This document shows, one piece after another, positions 24,411 through 33,607 of a DNA stretch of 46,775 nt; position 1 is the first letter of the stretch; the number at the start of each line of letters is the position of its first letter. A program made the position numbers and the translations under genes. Below the pieces are notes generated by a model that was not told the origin of the DNA, made no database searches, and saw nothing but the letters and a program-made list of their open reading frames with translations. The DNA is from Falseniella ignava CCUG 37419 (GTDB lineage Bacteria > Bacillota > Bacilli > Lactobacillales > Aerococcaceae). The stretch lies in NCBI RefSeq assembly GCF_000301055.1, contig NZ_JH932300.1, positions 616,464-663,238 of the forward strand. The letters run 5' to 3'.

Positions 24411-24734
24411 AGCATTATAATAACTCAACTATAGCACAAAACATTAAGTTAGCCAAGGATATATTATGTTTCGATAGTGTCAAATTATTGTTGGTTTTCC
24501 TCTACCATATTTTTATGTTTCCCTGAACCCAGTTTCATGGATTCCATATTTTAACCGACGTCTTTGACACCGCGCCTCCGTCGGTATTCACTTCATCGCC
24601 TCTCGCTTTCGTTATGAAGACGGGTTTCACTCTATTGGATTTCAATAATCAGCGATTGTTCGAAAAAATCTGCCGATTCCGTGTGCTATTGGAATAGTGT
24701 AAGATAGCTACTTTACGAATTGTAAATATCAACA

Positions 24735-25310
<576 letters not shown>

Positions 25311-25833
25311 CTTACACGAATCCAACCATACTGACGGGCGTCTAATTTATCGAATTACATATCTTTGTAATAACGCATTGGAGAGTTTACGCATCGTGTC
25401 TCCAATGGTTTTGATACACATTGAAAATCTTATTTTCGCTTGAATCGCTTAATTATATAAATCTGCTATCATTTTACTAATTTCTTGTATAATTTGTGTT
25501 ACAACATTCATGAATAATCCTCTAACTTTCTGTGTTTTTTTGCCTACTAACTGTATAGTAGAGGGTTATTGTTTGCTTTTAGCTTACCAACAGTTATTTT
25601 ACAGTAAGGTATCATTTTATTAAGTGTCTGTGTTATAGGCAGTTTAATGTAAAATGTATGACTCGTTTAAAACCTATTAAAATGTATAAAGATATATCAA
25701 AATTAAAAATAATCCCCTTCTAATTATTTATAATCTGTAAAATTATAATTCTGTATTCATATTTCAGATGATTTATTTTCTGTTTAAAACTAAAAAATCC
25801 CATCAGATTATTATTTAAATAAGATAAAATAAA
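25311..25833. other. AT-rich transposon debris, no intact gene
   Basis: On the minus strand a frame beginning MNVVTQIIQEISKMIADLYN at 25,510 hits a stop, then continues as GDTMRKLSNALLQRY, resembling a decayed transposase N-terminus (ISLre2-like is a guess). An inverted pair AATAATCCTCTA / TAGAGGGTTATT (about 25,513-25,572) may mark an element end. The rest shows nothing I can name. Confidence 0.35.
25821..25833 (+). repeat. 13-bp direct repeat flanking IS30, left
   Basis: AAGATAAAATAAA, repeated at 27,084-27,096, exactly bordering the matched inverted repeats of the IS30 element. Confidence 0.75.
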
Positions 25834-27083
25834 GGTGTGTTGTAAAATGAATTGCAACACTCAGTAATTTCTGAAATACAAAAAGACATGAAGATTCGTT
25901 ATACTTAAATCACCACAAAATAAGCAAAGGAGAATCTTCATGTCCACAAATAATTATAACACAAATCAGAACCGATCATTTACTCATTTAGACTTTAAAG
26001 AAAGACAGCTAATAGAAAAATGGTTAAATGAAGATATTAGTAAAGCAGAGATAGGCAGACGCCTTGGACGTAACCGCTCCACAATCCATAGAGAAATTAA
26101 TCGGGGCACTGTAGAACAGATCAAGCAGATTAATGGCTATAATAAGAAAGTCACTGTGTACTACTCAGATTCCGGTCAATCTGTTTATGAAAATAGACGT
26201 TTAAAGTGTGTCCGCAAAAAGATTGTTTCTTTCTCGAGCGCTTTCTTCTCTGCGCTGGAGGATGCCTTCACTAAAGGATTGTTTAAAGGTAAACAGCGGC
26301 TCTACAACATAAAGACATTTATAGCTCTTTATAGAAAAAAGCATCCTGTAGAGAATATACCAACGTTTAAAACCGTCTATTCATATATACGTCAAGGTCT
26401 TTTGTCTATCAAACCACATGACTTACCTGTCATGTATCGTCTGAAACCAAGAAAAAACCAGCATAGTAACCCTAAGGGTAAAAACAAAAGAATCCTAGGT
26501 ACCAGTATCACCGATCGTCCAGAGGACGTCTTATCAAGAGAAACATTTGGACACTGGGAAGCTGATCTGGTTAAAGGGAAGAAAACGAAAAATGAACCGG
26601 CAATCATTACCTTGGTAGAGAGAAAAACACGCTATGCCATTACTAAGAAAATCAGCGACTATAAAAGTCAAACGGTTAAAAATGCCTTTGAAGAGATTCT
26701 AGCAGATAACCCTAACCTATTTGCTTCAATAACTTTTGATAATGGTTCTGAATTCTCCTTAATGTCTGAACTCAATACAGACGTATATTTTTGTCATGCC
26801 TACGCATCCTGGGAACGGGGCTCAAACGAAAACTTCAATAAACTGTTGAGGGAATTCATCCCTAAAGGAAAATCCATCCATCTTTTTTCAGAAATGGATA
26901 TCGATCAAGCCACTCAGGCAATCAATAAAAGGATTAGAGAAGTGATAGGGCTACGTTCATCAGAAGAGTATTTTCAACAATGTCGTATTTAAATTTTTTC
27001 TTCTCCTAGGGGAAGAAGTAAAGAGATTTTAAGTTCATCGAATCATGTAACAGAAAGTGTTGCATTTAACTTTACAACTCAAG
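25834..27083 (+). mobile_element. IS30-family insertion sequence, intact
   Basis: 1250 bp. The ends match when one is reversed: left ...GTTGTAAAATGAATTGCAAC, right (reversed) ...GTTGTAAAGTTAAATGCAAC. One full transposase gene. The 13-bp AAGATAAAATAAA on each side is longer than the 2-3 bp common in this family, although a few members (such as IS1630) make long duplications. Confidence 0.85.
25940..26992 (+). CDS. IS30-family transposase
   Basis: 350 residues. Helix-turn-helix LDFKERQLIEKWLNE...ISKAEIGRRLGRNRSTIHREINRG (about 17-55); TVYSYIRQGLL near 145; catalytic DDE: first D in FGHWEADLVKG near 207, second in ITFDNGSEF near 265, E in SWERGSNENFNKLLREFIPKG near 292. Motif order and length are typical and the frame is intact. 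GCAAAGGAGAATCTTC precedes the ATG. Probably active. It lies just downstream of the hexuronate operon, between it and the debris island. Confidence 0.94.
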   Translation: MSTNNYNTNQNRSFTHLDFKERQLIEKWLNEDISKAEIGRRLGRNRSTIHREINRGTVEQIKQINGYNKKVTVYYSDSGQSVYENRRLKCVRKKIVSFSSAFFSALEDAFTKGLFKGKQRLYNIKTFIALYRKKHPVENIPTFKTVYSYIRQGLLSIKPHDLPVMYRLKPRKNQHSNPKGKNKRILGTSITDRPEDVLSRETFGHWEADLVKGKKTKNEPAIITLVERKTRYAITKKISDYKSQTVKNAFEEILADNPNLFASITFDNGSEFSLMSELNTDVYFCHAYASWERGSNENFNKLLREFIPKGKSIHLFSEMDIDQATQAINKRIREVIGLRSSEEYFQQCRI

Positions 27084-27096
27084 AAGATAAAATAAA
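27084..27096 (+). repeat. 13-bp direct repeat flanking IS30, right
   Basis: AAGATAAAATAAA, second copy, directly after the IS30 right end. Confidence 0.75.
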
Positions 27097-27147
27097 TCTA
27101 ATAGGATTAATATTTATAATTGTTTTATATTAAATTATAAATTATAT

Positions 27148-28518
27148 TTAATTTTTAGCATTATAATCAGTTTCGTCAAAACCAAGTAGAGCTTGAACTA
27201 TAAAAGTAACAGTAGTTGTGATTATAATAGTGATCACTGCTTGTAATAAGTAGTTTTCATTCTCGGATATCCACATTGGTAGTGATAATAGTGCTGGTGT
27301 CACATATATAAATGCCTTCATCTTAGCAAGTGACGCAAAAACACCACCTGCAAATGCCCCTACCATACTTGCAATCATCGGCTTTTTAAGAGGCAAGTTA
27401 ACACCATACATTACCGGACCAGTTGTTCCACCTAAAAATGCTGTTAAACTTGTTGAGTAAGCTAGTGACTTTAACTCTTTATCTTTCGCACGGAATCCAA
27501 CAAATAAACCAGCTGCTGCTTGTGACATGTTTGCACAAAGTGCTACTACTCTAATAATAGGGTCGAATCCTTGCTCTGCAACTAATGTAATACTTATAGG
27601 ACTGAGCGCCTTATGGACTCCAATTGATACTAACCAGGGATATGCTGCAGCAAGTAGTGGTATTGCAATAAAACCTACTGTATCATATAGAAAGACAGAT
27701 CCGTCTGCAACAAGCTGACTAATCCAATCTCCTAATGGTCCAAATACTAAAAATGTCAAAGGTGCGGTTACTAACATTGTCATAAGTGGTACTCCGAATA
27801 CTTTCATCATATCTGGAACTATTTTTCGGAAGAACTTTTCAATATAACTCATTAACCAGACTGTTACCAAAGCTGGAATCAATGTAGTTTTATAGTTAAT
27901 CAAAGGTACATTTAAACCAAGGAATGTAAAAGGAATACCGTCAGCAATAATATTCATCCATGTAGGATGGACAGTCATTAATCCCATGAATCCACCCAGA
28001 TACTGGTTAGCTCCAAATACTTTTGCTGCTGAGAACCCAGTATATGCAGGTAAGAAGAAATATGCTGTATCAAATATGAAAGATAGAAAAATATGTACTG
28101 GATGAGTTTTAGTTAGAATTCCTGCTAATTCTAAAACAAGAACAATAACTTTTCCTAAGCCAGCACCTGCCATAACTGGAACAACTGGAGAAAGACTTGC
28201 TGTAATTGCTTTAATTCCTCTATTAAATAAACTCTCTTCTTTTAGTTTTTCTTTTTTCTGTTCTCCATCGTCATTTGAATCTAAGTATTCTATAAGGGAA
28301 TCATATACTTCAGAAGCAGAATCGGTAAAACTTACATGGATACCTAAACTGTTATAATTGATGTTTGAAACACCAGAAACATGTAATAAATCTGACGTTC
28401 TTACTAATGCAGGATCTTTTACATTAAAAACAAATACATTTTCATTTTGATTAACTGTTTTAATATTTTGTTTCCCGCCGAGATGTTCAACGAGATCAAG
28501 ACTAACTTTTTCGAACAT
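27148..28518 (-). CDS. PTS EIIBC-like permease lacking key residues
   Basis: The start at 28,518 (MFEKVS) is chosen because GAGG lies 6 bp before it; ATGs at 28,530 and 28,524 lack one. 456 residues: an N-terminal EIIB-type domain (LVEHLGGKQNI) and an EIIC domain of the glucose/beta-glucoside superfamily with about ten spans. Odd: the EIIB phospho-cysteine of NCATRLRF is replaced (NQNENVFVF, N25). In EIIC the usual ITEPAIYGV reads TTGPVMYGV (Glu to Gly) and GAHHAL reads GVHKAL. No EIIA is present. It probably moves an uronic acid or glycoside without phosphorylating it, or is non-functional. Last gene of the uxu operon. Confidence 0.8.
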   Translation of the reverse strand: MFEKVSLDLVEHLGGKQNIKTVNQNENVFVFNVKDPALVRTSDLLHVSGVSNINYNSLGIHVSFTDSASEVYDSLIEYLDSNDDGEQKKEKLKEESLFNRGIKAITASLSPVVPVMAGAGLGKVIVLVLELAGILTKTHPVHIFLSFIFDTAYFFLPAYTGFSAAKVFGANQYLGGFMGLMTVHPTWMNIIADGIPFTFLGLNVPLINYKTTLIPALVTVWLMSYIEKFFRKIVPDMMKVFGVPLMTMLVTAPLTFLVFGPLGDWISQLVADGSVFLYDTVGFIAIPLLAAAYPWLVSIGVHKALSPISITLVAEQGFDPIIRVVALCANMSQAAAGLFVGFRAKDKELKSLAYSTSLTAFLGGTTGPVMYGVNLPLKKPMIASMVGAFAGGVFASLAKMKAFIYVTPALLSLPMWISENENYLLQAVITIIITTTVTFIVQALLGFDETDYNAKN

Positions 28519-28579
28519 TTTCATCCTCATTTCGAATTAATTTTGTAAATTATTGAGTAGCTCACTTTATTAAATTTAA

Positions 28580-29371
28580 TTATTCTAGGTTAGACCAAAA
28601 TTTATCTATTAACTTTTTCTGGTTATCTTTAAGGTAAGTTCCATCTAAAATATTTGCTAATTCACTATCAACTAAGTGATTCCAAGATTCTTTTTCTTGC
28701 CCTACTAAGATGGGATAAAATAAAGCACCATTAGAAGTAGCTGCTGTTAAATCACCAGGGGAATCTCCAACCATCAATATGCGATTACTAGGTTGTCCGT
28801 TGCGAATAAATTCCGCAATGACATCCTCTTTTTTTCCACGATTTTGACAATATAAATCGTCTACATATTGGATTAAATTATGACGAGTCCACTCATCTTT
28901 AACAGCTGATTCGTTAGCAGAGCTTACCACATAAACTGTTCCTTTCTCTTTTAATAATTTTAAAGCATGATCAGCACCCTCAAAGTATTCATCGTCATGT
29001 TTATTATCTCGTAAACTAGAATTAATTAATTCTGACCATTTTAATGCTTTACGTAAATTTTCTGAATTATTTACTTTTAATTTTTCTTTGAGTGAATCAT
29101 TGGAGAGTGATTCTGTAGAATCCACCCATTCTTTTAAGTCATCAATATTATTATATCCAACAGAATCTAGTGCTTTGACAAGTCCTACAAAACGATTAAC
29201 TCCACGCGTTTTAGTATAGAGATTAATTTGTTCCCAGTTTTCTTGAAAAACTTTAGGATCTTTTACCTCAAAAACTTCAGCTGCTAAAGGTCCGAAGAAA
29301 TCTTCGTGTTTATAAGTCATAGTATCCATAACTGCCCCATCCGAATCAATACAAAAAATAAAATTTCCCAT
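28580..29371 (-). CDS. HAD-superfamily hydrolase (phosphatase-like)
   Basis: 263 residues with HAD motif I CIDSDGAVMDTM (nucleophile Asp near residue 8), motif II VVSSAN near 150, lysine in RGKKEDV near 180 and motif IV GDSPGDL near 202. The large helical cap (about 20-130) suggests a beta-phosphoglucomutase/phosphatase-type member. In this operon it may dephosphorylate a sugar-acid phosphate or act in repair of a dead-end intermediate. The substrate is not predictable. The usual KDG kinase is not found here, and this enzyme is not a kinase. Confidence 0.82.
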   Translation of the reverse strand: MGNFIFCIDSDGAVMDTMTYKHEDFFGPLAAEVFEVKDPKVFQENWEQINLYTKTRGVNRFVGLVKALDSVGYNNIDDLKEWVDSTESLSNDSLKEKLKVNNSENLRKALKWSELINSSLRDNKHDDEYFEGADHALKLLKEKGTVYVVSSANESAVKDEWTRHNLIQYVDDLYCQNRGKKEDVIAEFIRNGQPSNRILMVGDSPGDLTAATSNGALFYPILVGQEKESWNHLVDSELANILDGTYLKDNQKKLIDKFWSNLE

Positions 29372-29415
29372 TATAAATACCTCTTTCTATATATCTATTA
29401 TGTTTTTTTAATAAA

Positions 29416-30252
29416 TTAAACACCCGAATACGCGTTGAAACCGCCATCAATTGGAATTATCACTCCGTTAACAAAACTTGCTAAATTTTCGCTAGCAAGA
29501 AAAAATGTAGCACCTACTAGTTCATCTGCTTCACCAAAACGTCCCATAGGTGTATTTCTAAGAATTTTTTTAGCACGTTCTGTTGGTATTTCTCCATTAA
29601 AAAGAAGATTTCTATTTTGATTAGTTACTAAAAATCCTGGTGCAATGGCATTACACCGGATACCAACGTGAGAAAAATGGACAGCTAACCACTGGGTAAG
29701 ATTACTTACTGCTGCTTTAGCTCCAGAATAGGCTGGAATTTTTGTTAGCGGTGTATAAGCATTCATACTTGAAATATTAATAATATTAGTTCCTTTACGT
29801 CCAATCATATCTTTGGCAAATACTTGGATTGGCAATAATGTTCCTAAAAAATTTAAATTAAAAACAAATTCAATACTATTTTTTTCTAAACCAAAAATTG
29901 ATGTCGAATTTTCAGTTAAATATGTTTCATGGAACTCATTCTCAGTGGTAGCCTTCGGATTATTTCCCCCAGCACCATTTATTAAAATATCAACTTTTCC
30001 TAAATCGCGTAAGACACATTTTCTAACTTCTTCAAGATTTTCTTTATCAAGGACATTAGCTTTGTAAGCAATCGCTATTCCACCATCTTCATTTATTTGA
30101 TTTGCATTATTTTGTGCAGCTTCTTCATTTATGTCTAACAATGCTACTTTTGCACCTTTTTTAGCAAATTCTTGTGATATTTTAGCACAGATTACGCCAC
30201 CAGCTCCTGTAACAACTATTACTTTATCCGTAAAATCAATGTTAAAAGGCAT
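29416..30252 (-). CDS. uxuB: D-fructuronate reductase / D-mannonate oxidoreductase, SDR type
   Basis: A 278-residue short-chain dehydrogenase. NAD-binding TGAGGVICAKI near residue 15, NGAGGNNPKA near 95, catalytic serine in NISSMNAY near 163 and YSGAK near 180. Gram-positive hexuronate operons use an SDR (YjmF-type) for NADH-linked reduction of fructuronate to mannonate, in place of the longer enterobacterial UxuB. Position next to uxuA (1-bp gap) supports the assignment. The extra loop near residues 105-130 is typical of this SDR subgroup. Confidence 0.85.
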   Translation of the reverse strand: MPFNIDFTDKVIVVTGAGGVICAKISQEFAKKGAKVALLDINEEAAQNNANQINEDGGIAIAYKANVLDKENLEEVRKCVLRDLGKVDILINGAGGNNPKATTENEFHETYLTENSTSIFGLEKNSIEFVFNLNFLGTLLPIQVFAKDMIGRKGTNIINISSMNAYTPLTKIPAYSGAKAAVSNLTQWLAVHFSHVGIRCNAIAPGFLVTNQNRNLLFNGEIPTERAKKILRNTPMGRFGEADELVGATFFLASENLASFVNGVIIPIDGGFNAYSGV

Positions 30253-30253
30253 A

Positions 30254-31336
30254 TTATGTCTCCTTTCCGAATTTTTTTTGTAGTAAATCTTTATTTTCCA
30301 TATTACGTATAGCTTCCCATAAACCTGATAAATATGTTGCTCCTAAAGCTCTATCATATAATCCGTAACCAGGGCGCCCGGTTTCTCCCCAAATCATTCG
30401 CCCATGATCCGGACGAATTGGCCCATTCCAATCATAGTCACTCAATGCCTTAATTACTTTATACATATCTATTGAACCATATTCGGTAGGATGTGCTGAT
30501 TCCTCAAACGATTTCCCTTCTTTAAGCAAGATATTACGAGTATGCATAAAATTGACGCGATTACGTTCGAGTGCATAGCGTAAAATATCATTCACATCAT
30601 TTGTAGGATTAGATGCATATGATCCAACACATAATGCGAGCCCGTTGTTTGGGCTATCATATATATCTAAGAATCTAGCTATTGCTTCTTTTCCAGTAAT
30701 AATTCTAGGTAATCCAAAAATTGAATATGGAGGATCATCTGGATGGATTGCCATTTTGATTCCAACTTCTTCGGCAACAGGAATAATTTTTTTAATAAAA
30801 TATTCTAAATTCTTCCACAGCTTTTCATTATCAATCTCAGAATAGTTCTTTATTATATCGGCTGTTTCTTCTTTAGTATAACTAGAATCCCAGCCTGGTA
30901 GTGAAAGATCCCCATTTAACGGATCCATCCTTCTAGCAACACATTCATCAAAAATTAAAGCGTTTGACCCGTCATAGAGTTCATAGGCGAGGTCAGTTCG
31001 TGTCCAATCGAATACAGGCATAAAGTTGTAACAAACCATGTCAATACCGCATTCAGCAATATTTCGTAATGTTTGCTTATAGTTTTCAATTAATTTGTCA
31101 CGACTATCTTTACCCATTTTTATATCTTCATGAACAGGTACCGATTCGATTCCTGATAAACGTAAACCGTGCTGCTCTACCATATCTTTTATTCTCTGAA
31201 TATTTTCGACAGGCCATACCTCTCCTACTGGAATGTCATACACAGCTGAAATAATACCTCGAACGGTAGGTATTTGACGAATATTTTTAAGCGTTACAGG
31301 ATCATCTTCGCCATACCATCTAAATGTCATTTCCAT
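30254..31336 (-). CDS. uxuA: Mannonate dehydratase
   Basis: 360 residues. FRWYGEDDPVTLKNIRQIP at the N-terminus is diagnostic; later AIHPDDPPYSIFGLPRI near 198, CVGSYAS near 235, HTRN near 263 and RPDHGRMIWGE near 310 supply the metal-binding and catalytic His/Asp/Cys residues. Converts D-mannonate to 2-keto-3-deoxygluconate. Length and motifs are normal. Between uxaC (29-bp gap) and uxuB. Confidence 0.95.
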   Translation of the reverse strand: MEMTFRWYGEDDPVTLKNIRQIPTVRGIISAVYDIPVGEVWPVENIQRIKDMVEQHGLRLSGIESVPVHEDIKMGKDSRDKLIENYKQTLRNIAECGIDMVCYNFMPVFDWTRTDLAYELYDGSNALIFDECVARRMDPLNGDLSLPGWDSSYTKEETADIIKNYSEIDNEKLWKNLEYFIKKIIPVAEEVGIKMAIHPDDPPYSIFGLPRIITGKEAIARFLDIYDSPNNGLALCVGSYASNPTNDVNDILRYALERNRVNFMHTRNILLKEGKSFEESAHPTEYGSIDMYKVIKALSDYDWNGPIRPDHGRMIWGETGRPGYGLYDRALGATYLSGLWEAIRNMENKDLLQKKFGKET

Positions 31337-31365
31337 TAATCAATTCCCCTTGTATTAAAAATATA

Positions 31366-32766
31366 CTATTCTTCAAAAAAACGTTTAGCATTGTAATAAG
31401 CAATATTCTTAGCTACTTCTCCTACAAATTCAAGATCATTAGGGATTTCACCATTATCCATCCACTTTCCTAAAAGTGAAGATAATATTCTTCTAAAGTA
31501 ATCATGGCGAGAATAGGATAAAAAGCTTCTAGAGTCTGTTAGCATTCCTACAAAATTGGCTAACATTCCTTGCTCTCCTAAAGTTTTCATTTGATCAAGA
31601 ATTCCACGTTTGTGATCAGAAAACCACCATGCAGAACCAAATTGTAATATACTCCGTTGTTTTTTCTCATTCGCTTGGAAGTTAGTTAGTGTGTTAGCAA
31701 CAATTGTGTTGTAGTTAGGATTTAAGTTATACCAAATCATTTTCGGAAGTTTATCTTCTTTTTGGAGGTAGTTAATAAAACAGTTCAATCCATGAGCAAG
31801 ATCAGTTTGATCACCGATTGAATCAAATCCACTATCGACTCCAACTTGTTCATAGTAAATTGAACTATTATTTCTTTGTGCTCCAAAGTGAATTTGAGCA
31901 ACAAAACCATATTTTTTGTATAGTCCACATAATGATTTAAGAATTTCTGTCTGCCATTGTGATATTTCTAATGTAGTAAGTTTTTTATTTTGAAGTTTTT
32001 TGCGTAATATTAAATCAAGAACATCTTTGTTTGTGGGACAAAAACTTATTGAATCTAAACTTATATCAGATGCCTTACAACCACAGTCTGCAAAATATTT
32101 AACACGTTTTTCTAATCCATTAACAAAATCATGATAAGATTTAATTTCAATCTCTTCGAGTTCACTTAAAGCATTCACAAAATGATTAAAATCTGAATGA
32201 TGAACAAAAGCAGAGTCTGGTCTGAAAGTTGGTGCTACTGTTGTATTAAATGTCTTATCTTCATTCAGTTTTTTATGCCACTCTAAACTATCTAATGGTG
32301 AATCGGTTGTTCCAATGAAATCTACATTGGACTCCTTAATCAACTGTCGTGGACTAAGTTTTTTTTCATTGATATAATCATTTAAATGATCATATATTTC
32401 TTTCCAATTATTCTCATTCAAATGTTCTACAACACCAAAAATATTTTTTAATTCTAAATGACTAAAATGAAACAACGGATTTCCAAAAGCTGTACCAATA
32501 GTTCTTGCCCATGCTTCAAATTTTATTTCATTATCAGCGTTCCCTGTAATTTTACTTTCTGGTATTCCATTTGCTCGCATCAAACGCCATTTATAATGGT
32601 CACCATCTAACCATAAATCCACAATATTATTAAATGGTTTATCTTCATAAATAACTTTAGCATCCAGATGGCAGTGAAAATCAAAAATTGGTAAATCCTC
32701 TATTAATTGATATAACTTTTTTGCTGATGGACTTTCAAGTAAAAAAGAATCATTCATGAAAGACAT
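31366..32766 (-). CDS. uxaC: Glucuronate (uronate) isomerase
   Basis: 466 residues. An amidohydrolase-fold metal enzyme; DFHCHLDAKVIYEDKPF near residue 28, LDGDHYKWRLMRANG near 53, the IGTTDSPLDSLEWH segment near 151, AQIHFGAQRNNSS near 291, and SWWFSDHKRGILDQM-type motif near 376 all fit UxaC. Converts D-glucuronate to D-fructuronate (and galacturonate to tagaturonate). It starts 11 bp after eda. No tagaturonate enzymes (uxaA/uxaB) are present, so glucuronate is the likely substrate. Confidence 0.95.
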   Translation of the reverse strand: MSFMNDSFLLESPSAKKLYQLIEDLPIFDFHCHLDAKVIYEDKPFNNIVDLWLDGDHYKWRLMRANGIPESKITGNADNEIKFEAWARTIGTAFGNPLFHFSHLELKNIFGVVEHLNENNWKEIYDHLNDYINEKKLSPRQLIKESNVDFIGTTDSPLDSLEWHKKLNEDKTFNTTVAPTFRPDSAFVHHSDFNHFVNALSELEEIEIKSYHDFVNGLEKRVKYFADCGCKASDISLDSISFCPTNKDVLDLILRKKLQNKKLTTLEISQWQTEILKSLCGLYKKYGFVAQIHFGAQRNNSSIYYEQVGVDSGFDSIGDQTDLAHGLNCFINYLQKEDKLPKMIWYNLNPNYNTIVANTLTNFQANEKKQRSILQFGSAWWFSDHKRGILDQMKTLGEQGMLANFVGMLTDSRSFLSYSRHDYFRRILSSLLGKWMDNGEIPNDLEFVGEVAKNIAYYNAKRFFEE

Positions 32767-32777
32767 CTATATTCCCC

Positions 32778-33416
32778 CTATGCATTAAAATTTTTAACTT
32801 TATCACTAAAAATTTTCGCTGTCTCAGTAATACTTTCGTAACCCATTTCATCTAGATTTTTAGTTAATGCACTTCCGATACCTACAGCTATCGCTCCTTT
32901 TGACATCCATTTTTCAATGTTGTCAATTGATACTCCACCAGACGGCATTAAATTTGCATCAGGAATTGGACCGTGGATATCGCTAATGAAATTTGGTCCA
33001 AGTATTCCGCCTGGAAAAATTTTAATAATTTTACATCTTGCTTTCATAGCGTTTACAATCTCGGTTGCAGTAGCACAGCCTGGCATGTAGTAGACATTTT
33101 TTTCGTGCGCAAACTCTGCAATTATTGGATCAAAATGAGGACTAACCAAAAATCTTGCCCCAGCCTCATAGGCTTCTTTCGCCATTGATAGATTCATAAC
33201 TGTACCTGCACCCACAATGACTTCATCATTATCACTATATTTTTCTACTAAATTCGAAATTACTAATGTAGCATTTGGTGTCGTATAGGTTACTTCTAGG
33301 TTTTTGATACCACCTTTAACAGCAGCGATACAAATCTTTTCTGCATCAACCTCATTTTTACCACGGACTACAGCAAAAATATAATTTTTTTGCAAAGTAC
33401 TTAATAACTCGCTCAT
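32778..33416 (-). CDS. eda: 2-keto-3-deoxy-6-phosphogluconate aldolase
   Basis: ATG at 33,416 follows TTAGGAGGAG; an upstream in-frame ATG at 33,470 lies inside the hairpin region. 212 residues of the KDPG/KHG aldolase fold: FAVVRGK near residue 13, the Glu in NLEVTYTTPNA near 43, GAGTVMNL near 75, FLVSPHFD near 95, and IKIFPGGILGP near 130 with the Schiff-base lysine. Splits KDPG to pyruvate and glyceraldehyde 3-phosphate. First structural gene of the operon. The KDG kinase that makes its substrate is not encoded in this window. Confidence 0.93.
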   Translation of the reverse strand: MSELLSTLQKNYIFAVVRGKNEVDAEKICIAAVKGGIKNLEVTYTTPNATLVISNLVEKYSDNDEVIVGAGTVMNLSMAKEAYEAGARFLVSPHFDPIIAEFAHEKNVYYMPGCATATEIVNAMKARCKIIKIFPGGILGPNFISDIHGPIPDANLMPSGGVSIDNIEKWMSKGAIAVGIGSALTKNLDEMGYESITETAKIFSDKVKNFNA

Positions 33417-33453
33417 AACCGCTCCTCCTAAATATAATATGTAGTAGAATTTA

Positions 33454-33490
33454 AATAAACCCAAAGTCATCTGATGACTTTGGGTTTATT
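33454..33490 (-). terminator. Terminator of gntR, overlapping operon start
   Basis: AATAAACCCAAAGTCATC and its complement form a near-perfect 17-bp hairpin with T-rich flank on the minus strand. It lies between gntR and eda and overlaps the promoter at 33,488-33,516. Confidence 0.75.
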
Positions 33491-33516
33491 CTAGCTTTAT
33501 TTAGAATTTATGTCAA
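33488..33516 (-). promoter_or_regulatory. Promoter of hexuronate operon
   Basis: On the minus strand TTGACA (33,511-33,516), a 17-bp spacer and TAGAAT (33,488-33,493). Transcription should start near 33,481, inside the hairpin's first arm. The palindrome AAAGTCATC/GATGACTTT just downstream, or the related ATAAGTCATCCTATGT at 33,576, may be operators for the GntR protein. Confidence 0.7.
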
Positions 33517-33607
33517 GGAAATACGTGTTTTATTGTTATAATTACATAGAAAAATAAAAAAAGTGATTTAACACATAAGTCATCCTATGTATTTCAAGAG
33601 CTTAAAT

